A stretch of 64,000 nucleotides of DNA from Neoechinorhynchus agilis (Eukaryota; Acanthocephala). Made by a program: the position numbers and the translations under genes. The number at the start of each line of letters is the position of its first letter. Position 1 is the stretch's first letter. The notes beneath the pieces are model-generated. The model saw only the letters and a list, made by a program, of their open reading frames with translations, did not search any database and was not told the origin of the DNA. Below are positions 35,030-45,933 of this stretch, in pieces. The stretch is taken from positions 10,850,001 through 10,914,000 of the forward strand of contig CM121341.1 in NCBI GenBank assembly GCA_051530055.1. Direction: 5' to 3'.

Positions 35030-35718
35030 CTTCAATCCTCCTGTTCATCAGTACCACTTACCCACCTTACGGCCATCTCAGCATAAGGCGAAAATAGCCG
35101 GATTGGTTCGATGAGAATGACGCAGAAATTAAACGTTTCATAGATCGGAGAAGAAAACGAAAACGGCCTTAGAAAACGATCGCCGCTCAACCATCAAACA
35201 AATGGAGTTCCGAAAAGCGAAAGCACTCGCGTAGTAAATCCAGAGAACTCCAAGAACATGCAGACAGAGATCACATGAGGGACTTTTTCTCAGGCGTCCG
35301 TGTGGTTTACGGTCCCACTCCACAGAAGTCCGCCCCATTAAAAGGCATCGACAGCTCCACAGCGACCAATGAAGAAGATATACGTCAATGTTGGAGAACA
35401 TACTTTTCCGATCTCCTCAATGTACCATCAACAGCATCTCAAGATGCGCTCAATGCTGTACCTCAACTGGCGGCAAAACCGCACCTGGAAACTCTTCATG
35501 AACTGAAACGTGCTATCGCTCAGCTGAAGGACGATAAATCTCCTGGCCCAGACAATATCCCTGCCGAAGTTTTCAAGTATGGAGGAGACAAGGTCCAAAG
35601 CAAGCTATATCGAATCGTCGTAGAAATTTGGAAATCAGGAGATACCCAGGAGACTTTAGAAATGCAATTATTATATCGATCTTCGCTGAGTTCGCATCAT
35701 TTTCCTCAGTGCATACCT
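35030..35718 (+). mobile_element. LINE-D fragment: endonuclease-RT linker
   Basis: The frame at 35275-35799 carries MRDFFSGVRVVYGPT, DIRQCWRTYFSDLLN, LKRAIAQLKDDKSPGPDNIP and AEVFKYGG. These are the signature of the segment just before the RT palm in a widespread invertebrate LINE group with an RTE/jockey-like layout. Upstream, ENDAEIKRFIDRRRKR fits the end of its endonuclease-RT spacer. The RT itself is cut off at 35719, where unit U begins at gtcatcgg. The counterpart is at 43268-43960 on the other strand. Confidence 0.75.
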
Positions 35719-35861
35719 GTCATCGGCACAACAGTCATGAACAAGAAATTGGCGGATGATATATTAACCGTTGATTTTTGTCTGTGTCATTTTTCCTAGT
35801 TAACGCTTACCGATTTCAATTTTTATCTTACTTGATGAGCCGAGATACTCATGTGCAATGC

Positions 35862-36200
35862 TTACTTGATTCGAGGATCCGAGAGTCGTCCGCGAAATAA
35901 ATGTTTCAACATGGTACCGCCATACAAACTCAAATTGCGACTATGCTTTATTTTAGAAAAAATTGTGAAACTATCACGCCTATCGATTACTGTATTACGT
36001 TCAATTTCCACTCTCGGTCGACCGTCCTTTTCTATTGCGTCTTCTACTGTGGTGCTTTTTTCGTCTTGGTTTCTCGTCATTATTTTCATTACAGCGATTT
36101 GCGCTCCGATCGCAGTACTCGTTAACGTATTTTGTAATAATATCGGCATTTTTATTACCTTCCGCCGTACCGAGTATTCTAGAATTGTGAGCAACTTCAA
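35862..36200 (-). CDS. Unit U ORF 2, 112 aa (copy 3)
   Basis: Ends three residues later than in copy 1 (RLSDPRIK). Overlaps U ORF 1 in the same way. Confidence 0.3.
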   Translation of the reverse strand: MKLLTILEYSVRRKVIKMPILLQNTLTSTAIGAQIAVMKIMTRNQDEKSTTVEDAIEKDGRPRVEIERNTVIDRRDSFTIFSKIKHSRNLSLYGGTMLKHLFRGRLSDPRIK

Positions 36201-36492
36201 GGAGATAATGCATGCAAAGTTCCTCCTTTTTCAAAAGATCGACGAATATACCCTTATAAAACTTCAAACAAAGTCCAATGAGACTGGAATTCACGAACCC
36301 ATTGAAGACTCTTGGCGCAAAATTGTTTTGTTGATTCTCTTGGATTTTGTAATTAAATTGTGGCATCGCTTGAAATGAATATTGTTGATCACAAGGATGG
36401 AAGTATGATCTCGGATGAGTAAGGGCTTCCGGCATCGTAACGTTTGTCATTGAAGGCGGATATAGCACCAAATAAGGATTACGAAAATGCAT
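36001..36492 (-). CDS. Unit U ORF 1, 163 aa (copy 3)
   Basis: Same length as in copy 1 with about nine residue differences, mostly in the N-terminal 60 residues; the basic tail is unchanged. Confidence 0.45.
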   Translation of the reverse strand: MHFRNPYLVLYPPSMTNVTMPEALTHPRSYFHPCDQQYSFQAMPQFNYKIQENQQNNFAPRVFNGFVNSSLIGLCLKFYKGIFVDLLKKEELCMHYLLEVAHNSRILGTAEGNKNADIITKYVNEYCDRSANRCNENNDEKPRRKKHHSRRRNRKGRSTESGN

Positions 36493-37403
36493 CGGCGAGA
36501 GATTGTGAGTCTAAGAACCCATCAACCGGGAAAATAGGCGGAACATAAACAAATAATTAGAGCGTAACATTGAAATGTTTTGTAAACAACTCGATTTGCT
36601 TTCCGGCAAATTACGGTATTTATCAGCAAATGTCCGTATTCGAGTGAACCCAAAGAATTAGTTGGCCTTTCTAAAGCGCTGTTTTAATTAAAAAAGCAAA
36701 AGATATGTGCATGGGATTGGCTTCAGTATTTTTCACGAGAAATAAAGTTAATTTCAAATCCCAGTAGTCTACGAGATTTTTTAACTAGCAAATTCTATAA
36801 CCGATTTAAATCGGATTTCATCAAAACTTAAACTTTGGTCACTACGTTGCGTCCTAACGAATTGGATTTTAGACGTCTAACGTTGCTAATAAAATTTATA
36901 ATTGCAATAGCTTGATTACTTAGTCACAAAAATTGACATTGAACTGAATCCTGCGAGATCACTCTGCACCTGTTACATCTTCTAGGAAGCTCTATTTTTG
37001 ACTCAAATGTGGAAAAAGAGATTGCCAATCTTCAACTGCAAGTTTCGGTGCTGTGTGAACGAACTAATGAATTATCCTAACACGAGGCTCTGCTTCTGAT
37101 GCATACATAAGATTTATTTGAAGGAAAACATTGGATGATTAACCGACATAATTTATGTGTAGGAATAATTATAATTCGATAGTAATAAAGTTATATCATC
37201 GCTGTCCATTTAAGCGCTTGTTTCCAGGAGTAAGGGAGTTTGCCCAGAGCCTCTAGGAAAGTGATAATGTACTTTAATCGTTATTCGGGGGTCTTCTTCT
37301 AGAGTAAAAAACTAGGCCCGAGATTGCCCAAGAGTTCCAAATCCTTTTGGTATCATGAGAGCAGAGTCTAAGTTTAAAAGCTCTTCTAGAAATCGGTCGA
37401 TCT

Positions 37404-39215
37404 GGTTTGCTCAATATAGCCCCAGTAGCGCATAATGCCGAGATAATGTTCATTCAATAAGCCAAATGCGTCAGTCGCTCGTTCGATTTGCCCGATTCTG
37501 TCGCTCAGCTCGGCTCGAATTTCTCCACATTCATTACTCCTCCATCTAAGCTGCTTTCCCAGGGCCTTTTGTCAATCTTCAGAACCAACCTTTTTCCGGT
37601 TATTATCAGTAACTTCATTAGTTCGGATCTATCCTAAGCCCTCTTCTCATTATTACACGATGGTGTAAAAATATTAGTAGCAAATGTCTATGTTCGACCT
37701 AAGAAAATCTACCTTAGAGATAACAAAAAAGTACTAAAAGGGCTATTGCTCTCGGGGGCTGATCTTTTATTCGGGGATTTTAGTGACCCCTCTGGGAAGT
37801 GGATTCGAGCGGTCTCGCGTGCCAAAGATCACCACGAGCTTATTTGCCCTCTTCTTCCAACTTTCTCTCATGCCAGCGATAGTTCATACTTAGATTTATG
37901 CATTGCAAAGAAAGGCTTGCATCTGAGGCCAGTAGTTTCCTCACAAAGCTCTTTTTTCAAGATTTGTGGACAAGATGCGGTTCTATGGAACCTCTCTAAA
38001 AACACCCTACTGAGGAGGAAATTCAAATTAGATGCGCATAATATTCAATTCTTTAATTTGGCTACTATGATATTTCTAAAAAGTGGGAAAACCCCTGGTA
38101 TGAGCTCCGCCACAACAGTGGTCGTCGATTAACCTTGCCAAACGCATTTTCCAGGTTAAAAATAAACGTCGAAAGATTACATTTGCCGATGATTTTAGGC
38201 CGATTTCTATACAAAATTCCTTAGTCTCGATTTACGAGGGAGCCCTTGCCCGATATCTATTGGACTTTGCGATGGAGCACAATTGCATTGACTCACGCTG
38301 CCACGGTTTCCTTCCAGGGAAATCGCTACACTCAGCAATCAGGGAGATAGCCAATCATTTTTACAACAATCAATTATCAACTAATCTATTGATTTCGTTT
38401 GATATTTCCCGGGCGTTTGACAACCTCCATATCGAGTTTATTATATATATTCTTAGGTTTTTTAGCTCGCCTTACAGTATTATTGCTCGGATCTCTAACA
38501 CACTGCTGTCCAAATCGTTCTTCTTTCAGGATGATCCCGAGAATAAAATATATTATACAACCAAAGGTGTTCCACAGGGATCCCCTCTGTCGCCTATTTT
38601 ATTTTGCCTCGCCAACCAGTTTATCATTCAGAACTGTAGGGTTTGCCAGAATATCTCGACTTACGCCGATGATTTGACAGCGGTCATCAAGGAAATCAAT
38701 TACGTTAGAGCAAAAAACGCCTTCTCGATCTCCTATCTTTCCTAGATTCCACGCTTCCTTTGATGGGATCGGAACTAAATCCTAGGAAGACCCAGTTCAT
38801 AACTAGAACTAGGTAACGGAGGGACAAACTGGAGCTATTAGAGGCTTTCAATACCCTTTTTGATATTAATACCGGCAAAGTCTCTACTAAGCTGACTATT
38901 CTGGGCTACACTTTTACTTCAAAGTTCTCGGCCACTCATGATCTTGCAAAATTAAAAAAAATAATAAGAATCGCCAACGTCAAGGCTACAAAATCCCAAC
39001 AGTTAGGCATTCCAATCAAATGTTCACGTACTATTTGGAATTCCTGGGCTATATCGGGCCTCGTTTTTTTACTAGCGCGGCCGTCCTCCTGACCAACGCC
39101 TAGTGTTCCGTAACACCTTCCATAAAGCTCTCGCAAATCTTCCTTACCCGTGGGCGCATACACCCGATTGGTCCGACAAGACTTACCGCTGGATCAACAT
39201 AGACCGGACTTGATC
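37404..39215 (+). mobile_element. LINE-B: endonuclease and reverse transcriptase
   Basis: Best LINE-B copy in the window. The endonuclease C-terminal part (37746-38132) has DLLFGDFSDPSGKW, PTFSHASDSSYLDL and CGQDAV. The RT follows: FADDFRPISIQNSL before 38220, then frame 38260-38745 with CHGFLPGKSLHSAI, LISFDISRAFDNLH (motif A), GVPQGSPLSPILF (motif B) and STYADDLTAV (motif C). The 3' part (to about 39215) has LTILGYTF and IWNSWAISGLVFLL. Several breaks lie between the pieces. It lies in the spacer of inverted repeat B, so it is present once here. Confidence 0.82.
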
Positions 39216-39454
39216 GGAGCAACCTAATTTAATCAAGTCATTCACGCTTATACCTTGTGGCTCCTTGAAATGAATAAAAAAAATTCAACAAGGTAGTCAG
39301 GAGATCACGACACGTGGAAAAATATGTCAGCGGCACTTCCGACTTCATAGAAATGCTGGATAAAGTTCTGTCTAGCAAGCTTTGTTATCTACAAGATAGT
39401 AAGCAAACCTCTGTGGATAGATTGGAGTAGGATTGGAAGGCGGCTCCACTGCAG

Positions 39455-39841
39455 GTGCACGGAAATGATTTGACCTTTAAGCTCATAGGAACGGTCCTCA
39501 ACAAGGGTCCCGCTGGGGATCCAAATTACACAGTTATCACACTATTCGGTCATATCCTCCTCAGGTTGTTCCCAGAGATGGGAGATAAATTCTCTAAGTA
39601 TGGCGGATCAAACATTTGGCAGTCGCAGAAGGGTGACAAGGTATGCTTAGACAGAGCTATCAAAATCGAAATACCAAAGAAATTTCCACGGGAACAGGAG
39701 AGAGCTGAGAAACTGCTACTAATATTACACAAGTCTACAAAAAACAGGAATGAAGATTTTGAACCAGTAGCTAAGCGGTTGAGATTTAGGAACGACTGCG
39801 TTAATTCCACACAAGCGATGATTGAATGTCGCGATCGCTAA
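39455..39841 (+). CDS. 128-aa ORF, unrecognised
   Basis: The frame starts MHGNDLTFKLIGTV. It has a hydrophobic region (TLFGHILLRLFPEMG) around residues 28-43, and a basic C-terminal half (FEPVAKRLRFRND). It sits between LINE-B and Gypsy remnants in the B spacer. It may be a piece of a neighbouring element's gag or ORF1, or chance. No family is recognised. Confidence 0.3.
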   Translation: MHGNDLTFKLIGTVLNKGPAGDPNYTVITLFGHILLRLFPEMGDKFSKYGGSNIWQSQKGDKVCLDRAIKIEIPKKFPREQERAEKLLLILHKSTKNRNEDFEPVAKRLRFRNDCVNSTQAMIECRDR

Positions 39842-40017
39842 CAGGACCGCTCCGTGTGGATGCTTTACAACAAGTGTAAAAGCAGGCACGAAGTAAAAAA
39901 CTGACAAAAAATATACCATAGGTTGCAAACAATTCAAGCCAGAAATAACAATATAATATAAAGTATATAGCGATGTGTTCATCGCGGATGCGGCCGTAGC
40001 CGGTGAACTGAATTCGA

Positions 40018-41480
40018 TTGGCGACAGTCTCTACAAGAGAATCGGGTGCTACCTTATGGAGTGTCGTCCGCCCACTTATTTTTCAACGTTACATGAGTAA
40101 CCTGCTGCATGGAATTCCGAACGTTTTGGTCTATTTGGATGATGCGATTGTGACGGGAAGTAATGAACGATCTCATCTCGAGAATCCCAAAGAAGTGCTC
40201 AAAAGGTTATTAGATAGTGGCTTGAAAGCTAGGAACGATAAGTGTTCGTTTATGCAACCAAGAGTCAAATTTCTGGGGCATATCCTCGAAGATAATCAGA
40301 TAAACCGGATGAGGAGGGATCAGTCCGACCAACCTAACTGAGCTACGAGCGTTTCTAGGGGCGGTCAATTTTGTTGAAAGATTCATATCGAACCTGCAAT
40401 CCAAGTGCGTTCCTCTATATAGTCTGTTAAAAAAGAAGTGAGCTGGAACTGGGGCGAGGAACAGGAGGAAGCGGTGGAAGCTATCGCAATATATTTTTGG
40501 AGAAAAACGGAATTTGCAGAAGACGACAAATCACAGATTAGTTCGTTGGGCGACTGTCTTGTCCCAATATGATTATCACCTGGTCCACATCAAAGGCAGG
40601 GAAAATACTATGGCAGATGTACTATCACAGTTCAGTTCAGGCAAGGAAGACGATCTTTTAACCATCGATATAGCTGAAGAGTCTCCAAATGAAATATCTG
40701 GGGTCTTGACATTGTCACTGGACTCTCCGAAAGCTGCAACAGGAAGAGATTCAGAATTATGTACGGTGCGAAGATATGTCGAAACAAATTGACCTAACAA
40801 GGTCCCCACTTCGTTCCATCCATATGCGAGCCGTAAAGGCGAACTATCGGTCGAGGGAGGCATAGTCATGATGTCAAGTCGAATCATCGTTCCTAGTGAA
40901 TTGCGGAACTCAGTATCATCAGTGTTACACCAAGGTCACCCGGAAATCGTGGCGATGAAAAACCTAGAGCAATACTATGTGTGGTGGCCCAAACTAGATG
41001 TGGATATTGAAAGCTGCGTTAATCGGTGTGAGAAATGTCAGATGAAGAGGGCACAGGAACCCCCACACCCTCTTGGAGAATGCAATATTCCGTCCGAAAA
41101 ATAGGAACGCGTCCATATCGATTTCGCAGGGCCATGCGACTGAATTTCATATCTTATTCTGGTGGACGTAACAACGAAATGGCTTGAAATCATAGAGATC
41201 GACAACAGCAGCAATGGTAATACAAACATTGAGGGAGATATTCGCACGTATGGGAGTTCCCGGAGAAATTATTAGTGATAATGGGCCACCATTCACTTCG
41301 AGAGTTCCAGAAATTCATGCAAGATAATGGAATTCAAATTTCACGAGTCACATCTTATCATCCTAAATCTAATGGGCTAGCAGAACGGATGGTACGAACC
41401 TTCAAAGAGAGAGTCATCAACGGATATGGAACGACGGACCGACATCATTGACTACAGGATTTTCTATTGAGTTACCGCAT
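40018..41480 (+). mobile_element. Gypsy pol fragment (fossil), B spacer
   Basis: Parts in order: RT palm end with VYLDDAIVTG and VKFLGHILED (40018-40341), the RNase H end with VHIKGRENTMADVLS (40514-40700), the integrase zinc-binding region with HQGHPEIVAM and CEKCQ (40868-41104), then the integrase core to about 41460. Family: Gypsy, K02A2.6-like. It is heavily broken with many interruptions and looks older than the Gypsy copies in the B arms. Confidence 0.82.
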
Positions 41481-42190
41481 CCTCGCCAGCTGAGCAAAGA
41501 TATGCCCGGATTGCACGGGAGGCGTTAGCGTTGGTCTATGGTGTTACAGATTTTAATTTCTATTTAATGGGTCGCGCTTTCAAGTTGATCAGTGACCACA
41601 AGCCGTTGCAATATATTTTTGGAGAAAAACGGAATTTGCAGAAGACGACAAACCACCGGGGCTGGATAGAGAAATCCAAGATCATGTGGACTGCTGCGCA
41701 GAATGTCAGAGACAACAGTCGAATGCTCGGGAGCAACCATTATTTCCATGACATATCCCCGCTGGACCATGGAAAAAAATTCATTTAGATTTCGCCGGTC
41801 CTAGTAATGGAATGTTTTTTCTTGTAGCAGTGGATGCATTTCTAGGTGGCCAGAGGTGCGGTTGAAACCAAGTTTTACAACACAGATGACCATCAAGTGC
41901 TCGAGAGAAGCATTTGCAAGATTTTGAATCCCGGAACGAATCGTGTCCGATAACGGACCTCAATTCGTCTCGAAGGAATTCCGAACATTTTGTGACGAAA
42001 ACGGAATTAAACATTGTAGGAGTTCCATAAATCACCCAAAGACGGCCACAACATCTTAACCTGCACAACTTTCTAATGTGTTACAGGAATACTCCGCATA
42101 CTATAACTCAGAAGTGCCCTGCTGAAATGATGTTTGGGAGACGCGTAGCGTCCTTAAAGGATAATTTAAAACCGACTGCTTTCAAGACAT
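41481..42190 (+). mobile_element. Second Gypsy pol fragment (fossil), B spacer
   Basis: An RNase H piece (LISDHKPLQYIFGEKRNLQK, about 41580-41650) is followed by integrase zinc-binding, core and C-terminal pieces (CYRNTPHT, CPAEMMFGR, about 42075-42150). The RNase H sequence EKRNLQKTTN also occurs at 40500-40535, so two related elements are joined. Heavily broken. It ends abruptly at unit U copy 4. Confidence 0.75.
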
Positions 42191-42493
42191 CTAACAGGCT
42201 AGTTAGAAATATCGTAGACTACTGGGATTTGGAATTAACTTTATTTCTCGTGAAAAATACTGAAGCCAATCCCATGCACATATCTTTTGCTTTTTTAATT
42301 AAAACAGCGCTTTAGAAAGGCCAACTAATTCTTTGGGTTCACTCGAATACGGACGTTTGCTGATAAATACCGTAATTTGCCGGAAAGCAAATCGAGTTGT
42401 TTACAAAACATTTCAATGTTACGCTCTAATTATTTGTTTATGTTCCGCCTATTTCCCCGGTTGATGGGTTCTTAGACTCACAATCTCTCGCCG

Positions 42494-42925
42494 ATGCATT
42501 TTCGTAATCCTTATTTGGTGCTATATCCGCCTTCAATGACAAACGTTACGATGCCGGAGGTCCATACTCATCCGAGACCATACTTCCATCCTTGTGATCA
42601 ACAATATTCATTTCAAGCGATGCCACAATTTAATTACAAAATCCAAGCGAATCAACAAAACAATTTTGCGCCAAGAGTCTTCAATGGATTCGTGAATTCC
42701 AGTCTGATTGGACTTTGTTTGCAGTTTTATAAGGGTATATTCGTCGATCTTTTGAAAAATGAGGAACTTTGCATGCATTATCTCCTTGAAGTTGCTCACA
42801 ATTCTAGAATACTCGGTACGGCGGAAGGTAATAAAAATGCCGATATTATTACAAAATATGTTAACGAGTACTGCGATCGGAGCGCAAATCGCTGTAATGA
42901 AAATAATGACGAGAATCCAAGATGA
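42494..42925 (+). CDS. Unit U ORF 1 (copy 4), 143 aa
   Basis: Shares the N-terminal and helical parts with the other copies; it is shorter at the basic tail. About ten residue differences from copy 1. Confidence 0.4.
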   Translation: MHFRNPYLVLYPPSMTNVTMPEVHTHPRPYFHPCDQQYSFQAMPQFNYKIQANQQNNFAPRVFNGFVNSSLIGLCLQFYKGIFVDLLKNEELCMHYLLEVAHNSRILGTAEGNKNADIITKYVNEYCDRSANRCNENNDENPR

Positions 42926-43124
42926 AAAAACCACCACAGTAGAAGACGCAATAGACAAGGACTTTCGACCGAGAGTGGAGATTGAACGAAATACAGTAAT
43001 CGATGGGCGTGGTAGTTTCATAATTTTTTCTAAAATAAAGCATAGTCGCAATTTGAGTTTGTATGGTGGTACCATGTTGAAAGATTTATTTCGCGGACGA
43101 CTCTCGGATCCTCGAATCAAGTAA
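42759..43124 (+). CDS. Unit U ORF 2 (copy 4), 121 aa
   Basis: Same frame as in the other copies, open slightly further upstream, ending RLSDPRIK. Confidence 0.3.
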   Translation: MRNFACIISLKLLTILEYSVRRKVIKMPILLQNMLTSTAIGAQIAVMKIMTRIQDEKTTTVEDAIDKDFRPRVEIERNTVIDGRGSFIIFSKIKHSRNLSLYGGTMLKDLFRGRLSDPRIK

Positions 43125-43267
43125 GCATTGCACATGAGTATCTCGGTTCATCAAGTAAGATAAAAATTGAAATCGGTAAGCGTTAACTAGGAAAAATGAC
43201 ACATACAGAAATCAAAGGTTAATATATCATCCGCCAATTTCTTGTTCATGACTGTTGTGCCGATGAC

Positions 43268-43960
43268 AGGTATGCACTGAGGAAAATGATGCGAACTCAG
43301 CGAAGATCGGTATAATAATTGAATTTCTAGTCTCCTGGGTATCTCCTGATTTCCAAATTTCTACGACGATTTGATATAGGTTGCTTTGGACCTTGTCTCC
43401 TCCATACTTGAAAACTTCGGCAGGGATATTGTCTGGGCCAGGAGATTTATCGTCCTTCAGCTGAGCGATAGCACGTTTCAGTTCATGAAGAGTTTCCAGG
43501 TGCGGTTTTGCCGCCAGTTGAGGTACAGCATTGAGCGCATCTTGAGATGCTGTTGATGGTACATTGAGGAGATCGGAAAAGTATGTTCTCCAACATTGAC
43601 GTATATCTTCTTCAGTGGTCGCTGTGGAGCCGTCGATGCCTTTTAATGGGGCGGACTTCTGTGGAGTAGGACCGTAAACCACGCGGACGCCTGAGAAAAA
43701 GTCCCTCATGTGATGTCTGCATGTTGTTGGAGTTCTCTGGATTTGCCTTTACGCGAGTGCTTTCGCTTTTCGGAACTCCATTTGTTTGATGGTTGAGCGG
43801 CGATCGTTTTCTAAGGCCGTTTTCGTTTTCTTCTCCGATCTATGAAACGTTTAATTTCTGCGTCATTCTCATCGAACCAATCCGGCTATTTTCGCCTTAT
43901 GCTGAGATGGCCGTAAGGTGGGTAAGTGGTACTGATGAACCGGAAGATTGAAGTGGTGTG
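43268..43960 (-). mobile_element. LINE-D fragment (B right arm)
   Basis: Minus-strand partner of 35030-35718: VYGPT, DIRQCWRTYF, DDKSPGPDNIPAEVF. Cut by unit U at the same point. Confidence 0.75.
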
Positions 43961-45503
43961 TTCACGAACATTAGTCTCTCGTTGCTGCCGATCGGACACA
44001 ACAATACTCGTCCACCATTTTCGTCTACTCCATGTTCCCTTGTCTAATACCGTTCCCTGTGTTACCCCCACTCCTGATTCAATAAATTGCTGATCTCTGA
44101 GCCTCGACATCAGGAAGGAAGTAACCAAATTGACATAACAAAAGAATTATTCCCCGCGGGATAATTTGGCATACTCAGAAGCCTTTTTAGACACGACTCC
44201 CCTCCCTGTAGCAGCCCAATAACAAAAAATATTGGGGGAGTACGTGTATGATTACGGATAAAATAAGTACATCTTATAAAATAACAAAAGGACTAAGTAA
44301 CAAATGGCTCTCACAATATAAATTCAGAGTCCGTTCTCCTTTTTCCAAGAATCTACTTTCTCCCTGTCTCGTCTTTTCAGCCGCCTCACAATCTCGTTGA
44401 ACGTATGTTCATCATTTATAGAACATCTTTTCCAGTTCTCGTGTGGGTAATTCCAAATCTTTGTTATAAAAATACGCAATAAAAACGATTCCACCAATTC
44501 TCTTATTGAAATTTCCAAATTTTTCAAAACTTTCCATACTCGTTTGATAAGCCAGACGCCAAAATCAATCCGCACCTCGGGCGGCCTTCCTCTCCCAAAA
44601 AAACAGAATGAGCCAGCCAGAGTCGTCTTCATAATTTCCACAGGATGACATATCATCACAGCCAACAACCTGATCCTCCTCGCAATTGCTGCAACTTTGA
44701 GAAATGTAGATCCGAGAGCCGAGTTCAAGACAACTCTTCTTCTAGTAGAAGGAAAGTTTATCCCAAGCACTTTAGAACATCTTGAAACCTTCATCATTTG
44801 AGTGCGCGGATCCTCTAAAAATTTAGCATATGACTGCTTATGAGCCACATTGGAATCAGTCAAAGGGACAAGCGTTGTTTTTCTTCTATTAGTGCTTAAA
44901 TTCGCATCCTCTAAGCACTTGTCAAGTTTATATAGTACCGAATTCACTATGCGACATAAAACTTCCTTCTTCTTATGAAAAATAAAAAAGAAAATATCAT
45001 CTGCGTAGAATAAAATTCTCACTCTGGATAACTTCTTCAATTTCCTAATAATACCAATCATGCCAATTAAAAATAATGTCGGGACGACGGTGAACCCTGC
45101 GGAACTCCTAACTTAGAATAAAAAAGACTTTTCAACGGATCAACCTCTAAAAAATATGCCTTTGATTCCATTAAAAACTGAATACGACCAAGAAGCTTCT
45201 TGGGGAGCTTCAAGCCTAAAAAAGTCTTATATATAAAATTCCTGCTAATAGTGCAGAACGCCTTATTAACATCAACCTGTAATAAAACCTTATAAACCTT
45301 AAGCACCGATTTCTGTAAAATACATTACTCATTAATTAGTGTTCCCACTCCCTTTCCCGGTACAAAACCATAAAAACTTTCGGAATAAGATCCCTTCTAC
45401 TGAGAATCCCCATTAATTCATCGTTTAATACTTTCTCCACAAGAAAAATGATGGGGTTTTGAATCGATATAAACCTAATATCACTCGGAGATTTAATCTT
45501 TCC

Positions 45504-45933
45504 TTTAACTTTAGGTATTTTAAGTTTAATTTAATGATGATAACAATACCGGCTTGCCAGTAAAACTTAAAATAGAACACAGCGCTCACCCTGAGTCGAT
45601 AAACTGGCTGAGTTTGACATTTCGTAGTTGTGTCGAGGTGGTCAAGTGGACTAATGCCCGTGATCCCGATTAGGCGTCAAGTGGTTCGAATCCGTTACCA
45701 CCAATGACGCACAGCCAAAGGGGACGAAATACCGCTGAATGGAGGAAACTCACTGATGAGTCCCGCCTCCTGCAGGTATCTGAGGATCCAGAGGAATGTA
45801 CAAACTCTTAACCGCGCATTAGAGACTATGTGGTTATATCACTTTTCTGATGTAATTGGTTTGGCTTTATGCCTAAAAAATAAGCCGGACAAGAAAGGGA
45901 TAGACTAAAATTTAAAGATTTAACTTTAGGTAT
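45504..45933 (+). repeat. 15-bp target-site duplications around the retroposon
   Basis: tttaactttaggtat occurs at 45504-45518 and again at 45919-45933; the left arm has it once. Duplications of this length are typical of LINE-mediated retroposition. Confidence 0.9.
45519..45918 (+). mobile_element. 400-bp retroposon with tRNA-like pol III promoter (SINE-like)
   Basis: A tRNA-like head runs from about 45632 to 45702. It has an A box (tggtcaagtgga, 45639-45650) and a perfect B box (ggttcgaatcc, 45683-45693), about 33 bp apart. The start gtcgaggtgg resembles tRNA-Ser. About 113 bp precede the head inside the insertion, which is unusual for a simple SINE and suggests a composite or 5'-extended unit. 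The 3' end is A-rich but has no clean poly-A. It is a non-autonomous element that would depend on a LINE's machinery. No other copy is in the window. Confidence 0.8.

Larger units (their letters stand above)
27678..36796. repeat. Inverted repeat B, left arm
   Basis: Pairs with 42190-51768 in reverse complement. The coordinate sum starts at 79445, steps through 79412, 79406, 79397 and 79394 across small indels, and drops to about 78983 at the right-arm retroposon insertion. Identity is high but not perfect: the 321-aa ORF1 differs at two residues. The contents in order are U, the 82-aa ORF, Gypsy 3' half, LINE-A, LINE-D and a second U. The mixture of substitutions, indels and a later insertion argues for a real, older duplication. 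Confidence 0.93.
35719..37050 (-). repeat. Repeat unit U, copy 3
   Basis: Inner copy on the left side of B. It begins at gtcatcggcacaacag directly after LINE-D. Its similarity to copy 1 continues past the core to about 37394 (matching 2298), then jumps to sequence matching 2770, so about 470 bp present in palindrome A is absent here. Confidence 0.8.
42190..43267 (+). repeat. Repeat unit U, copy 4
   Basis: Inner copy on the right side of B. Abuts the Gypsy integrase at about 42190 and LINE-D at 43267. Confidence 0.8.

Noticed and set aside
45632-45702. Functional tRNA-Ser gene.
   Set aside because: The A and B boxes are good, but the acceptor ends do not pair and the sequence lies inside a 400-bp insertion with target duplications, so it is a tRNA-derived promoter.
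45710-45790. Hammerhead-ribozyme-like motifs inside the retroposon (ggacgaaa, ctgatgagtcc and a ggtatc cleavage-like site with short complementary flanks).
   Set aside because: The three core strands occur in the wrong cyclic order for any hammerhead topology; a simple nested hairpin (actca/tgagt inside ggagg/cctcc) explains the complementarity.
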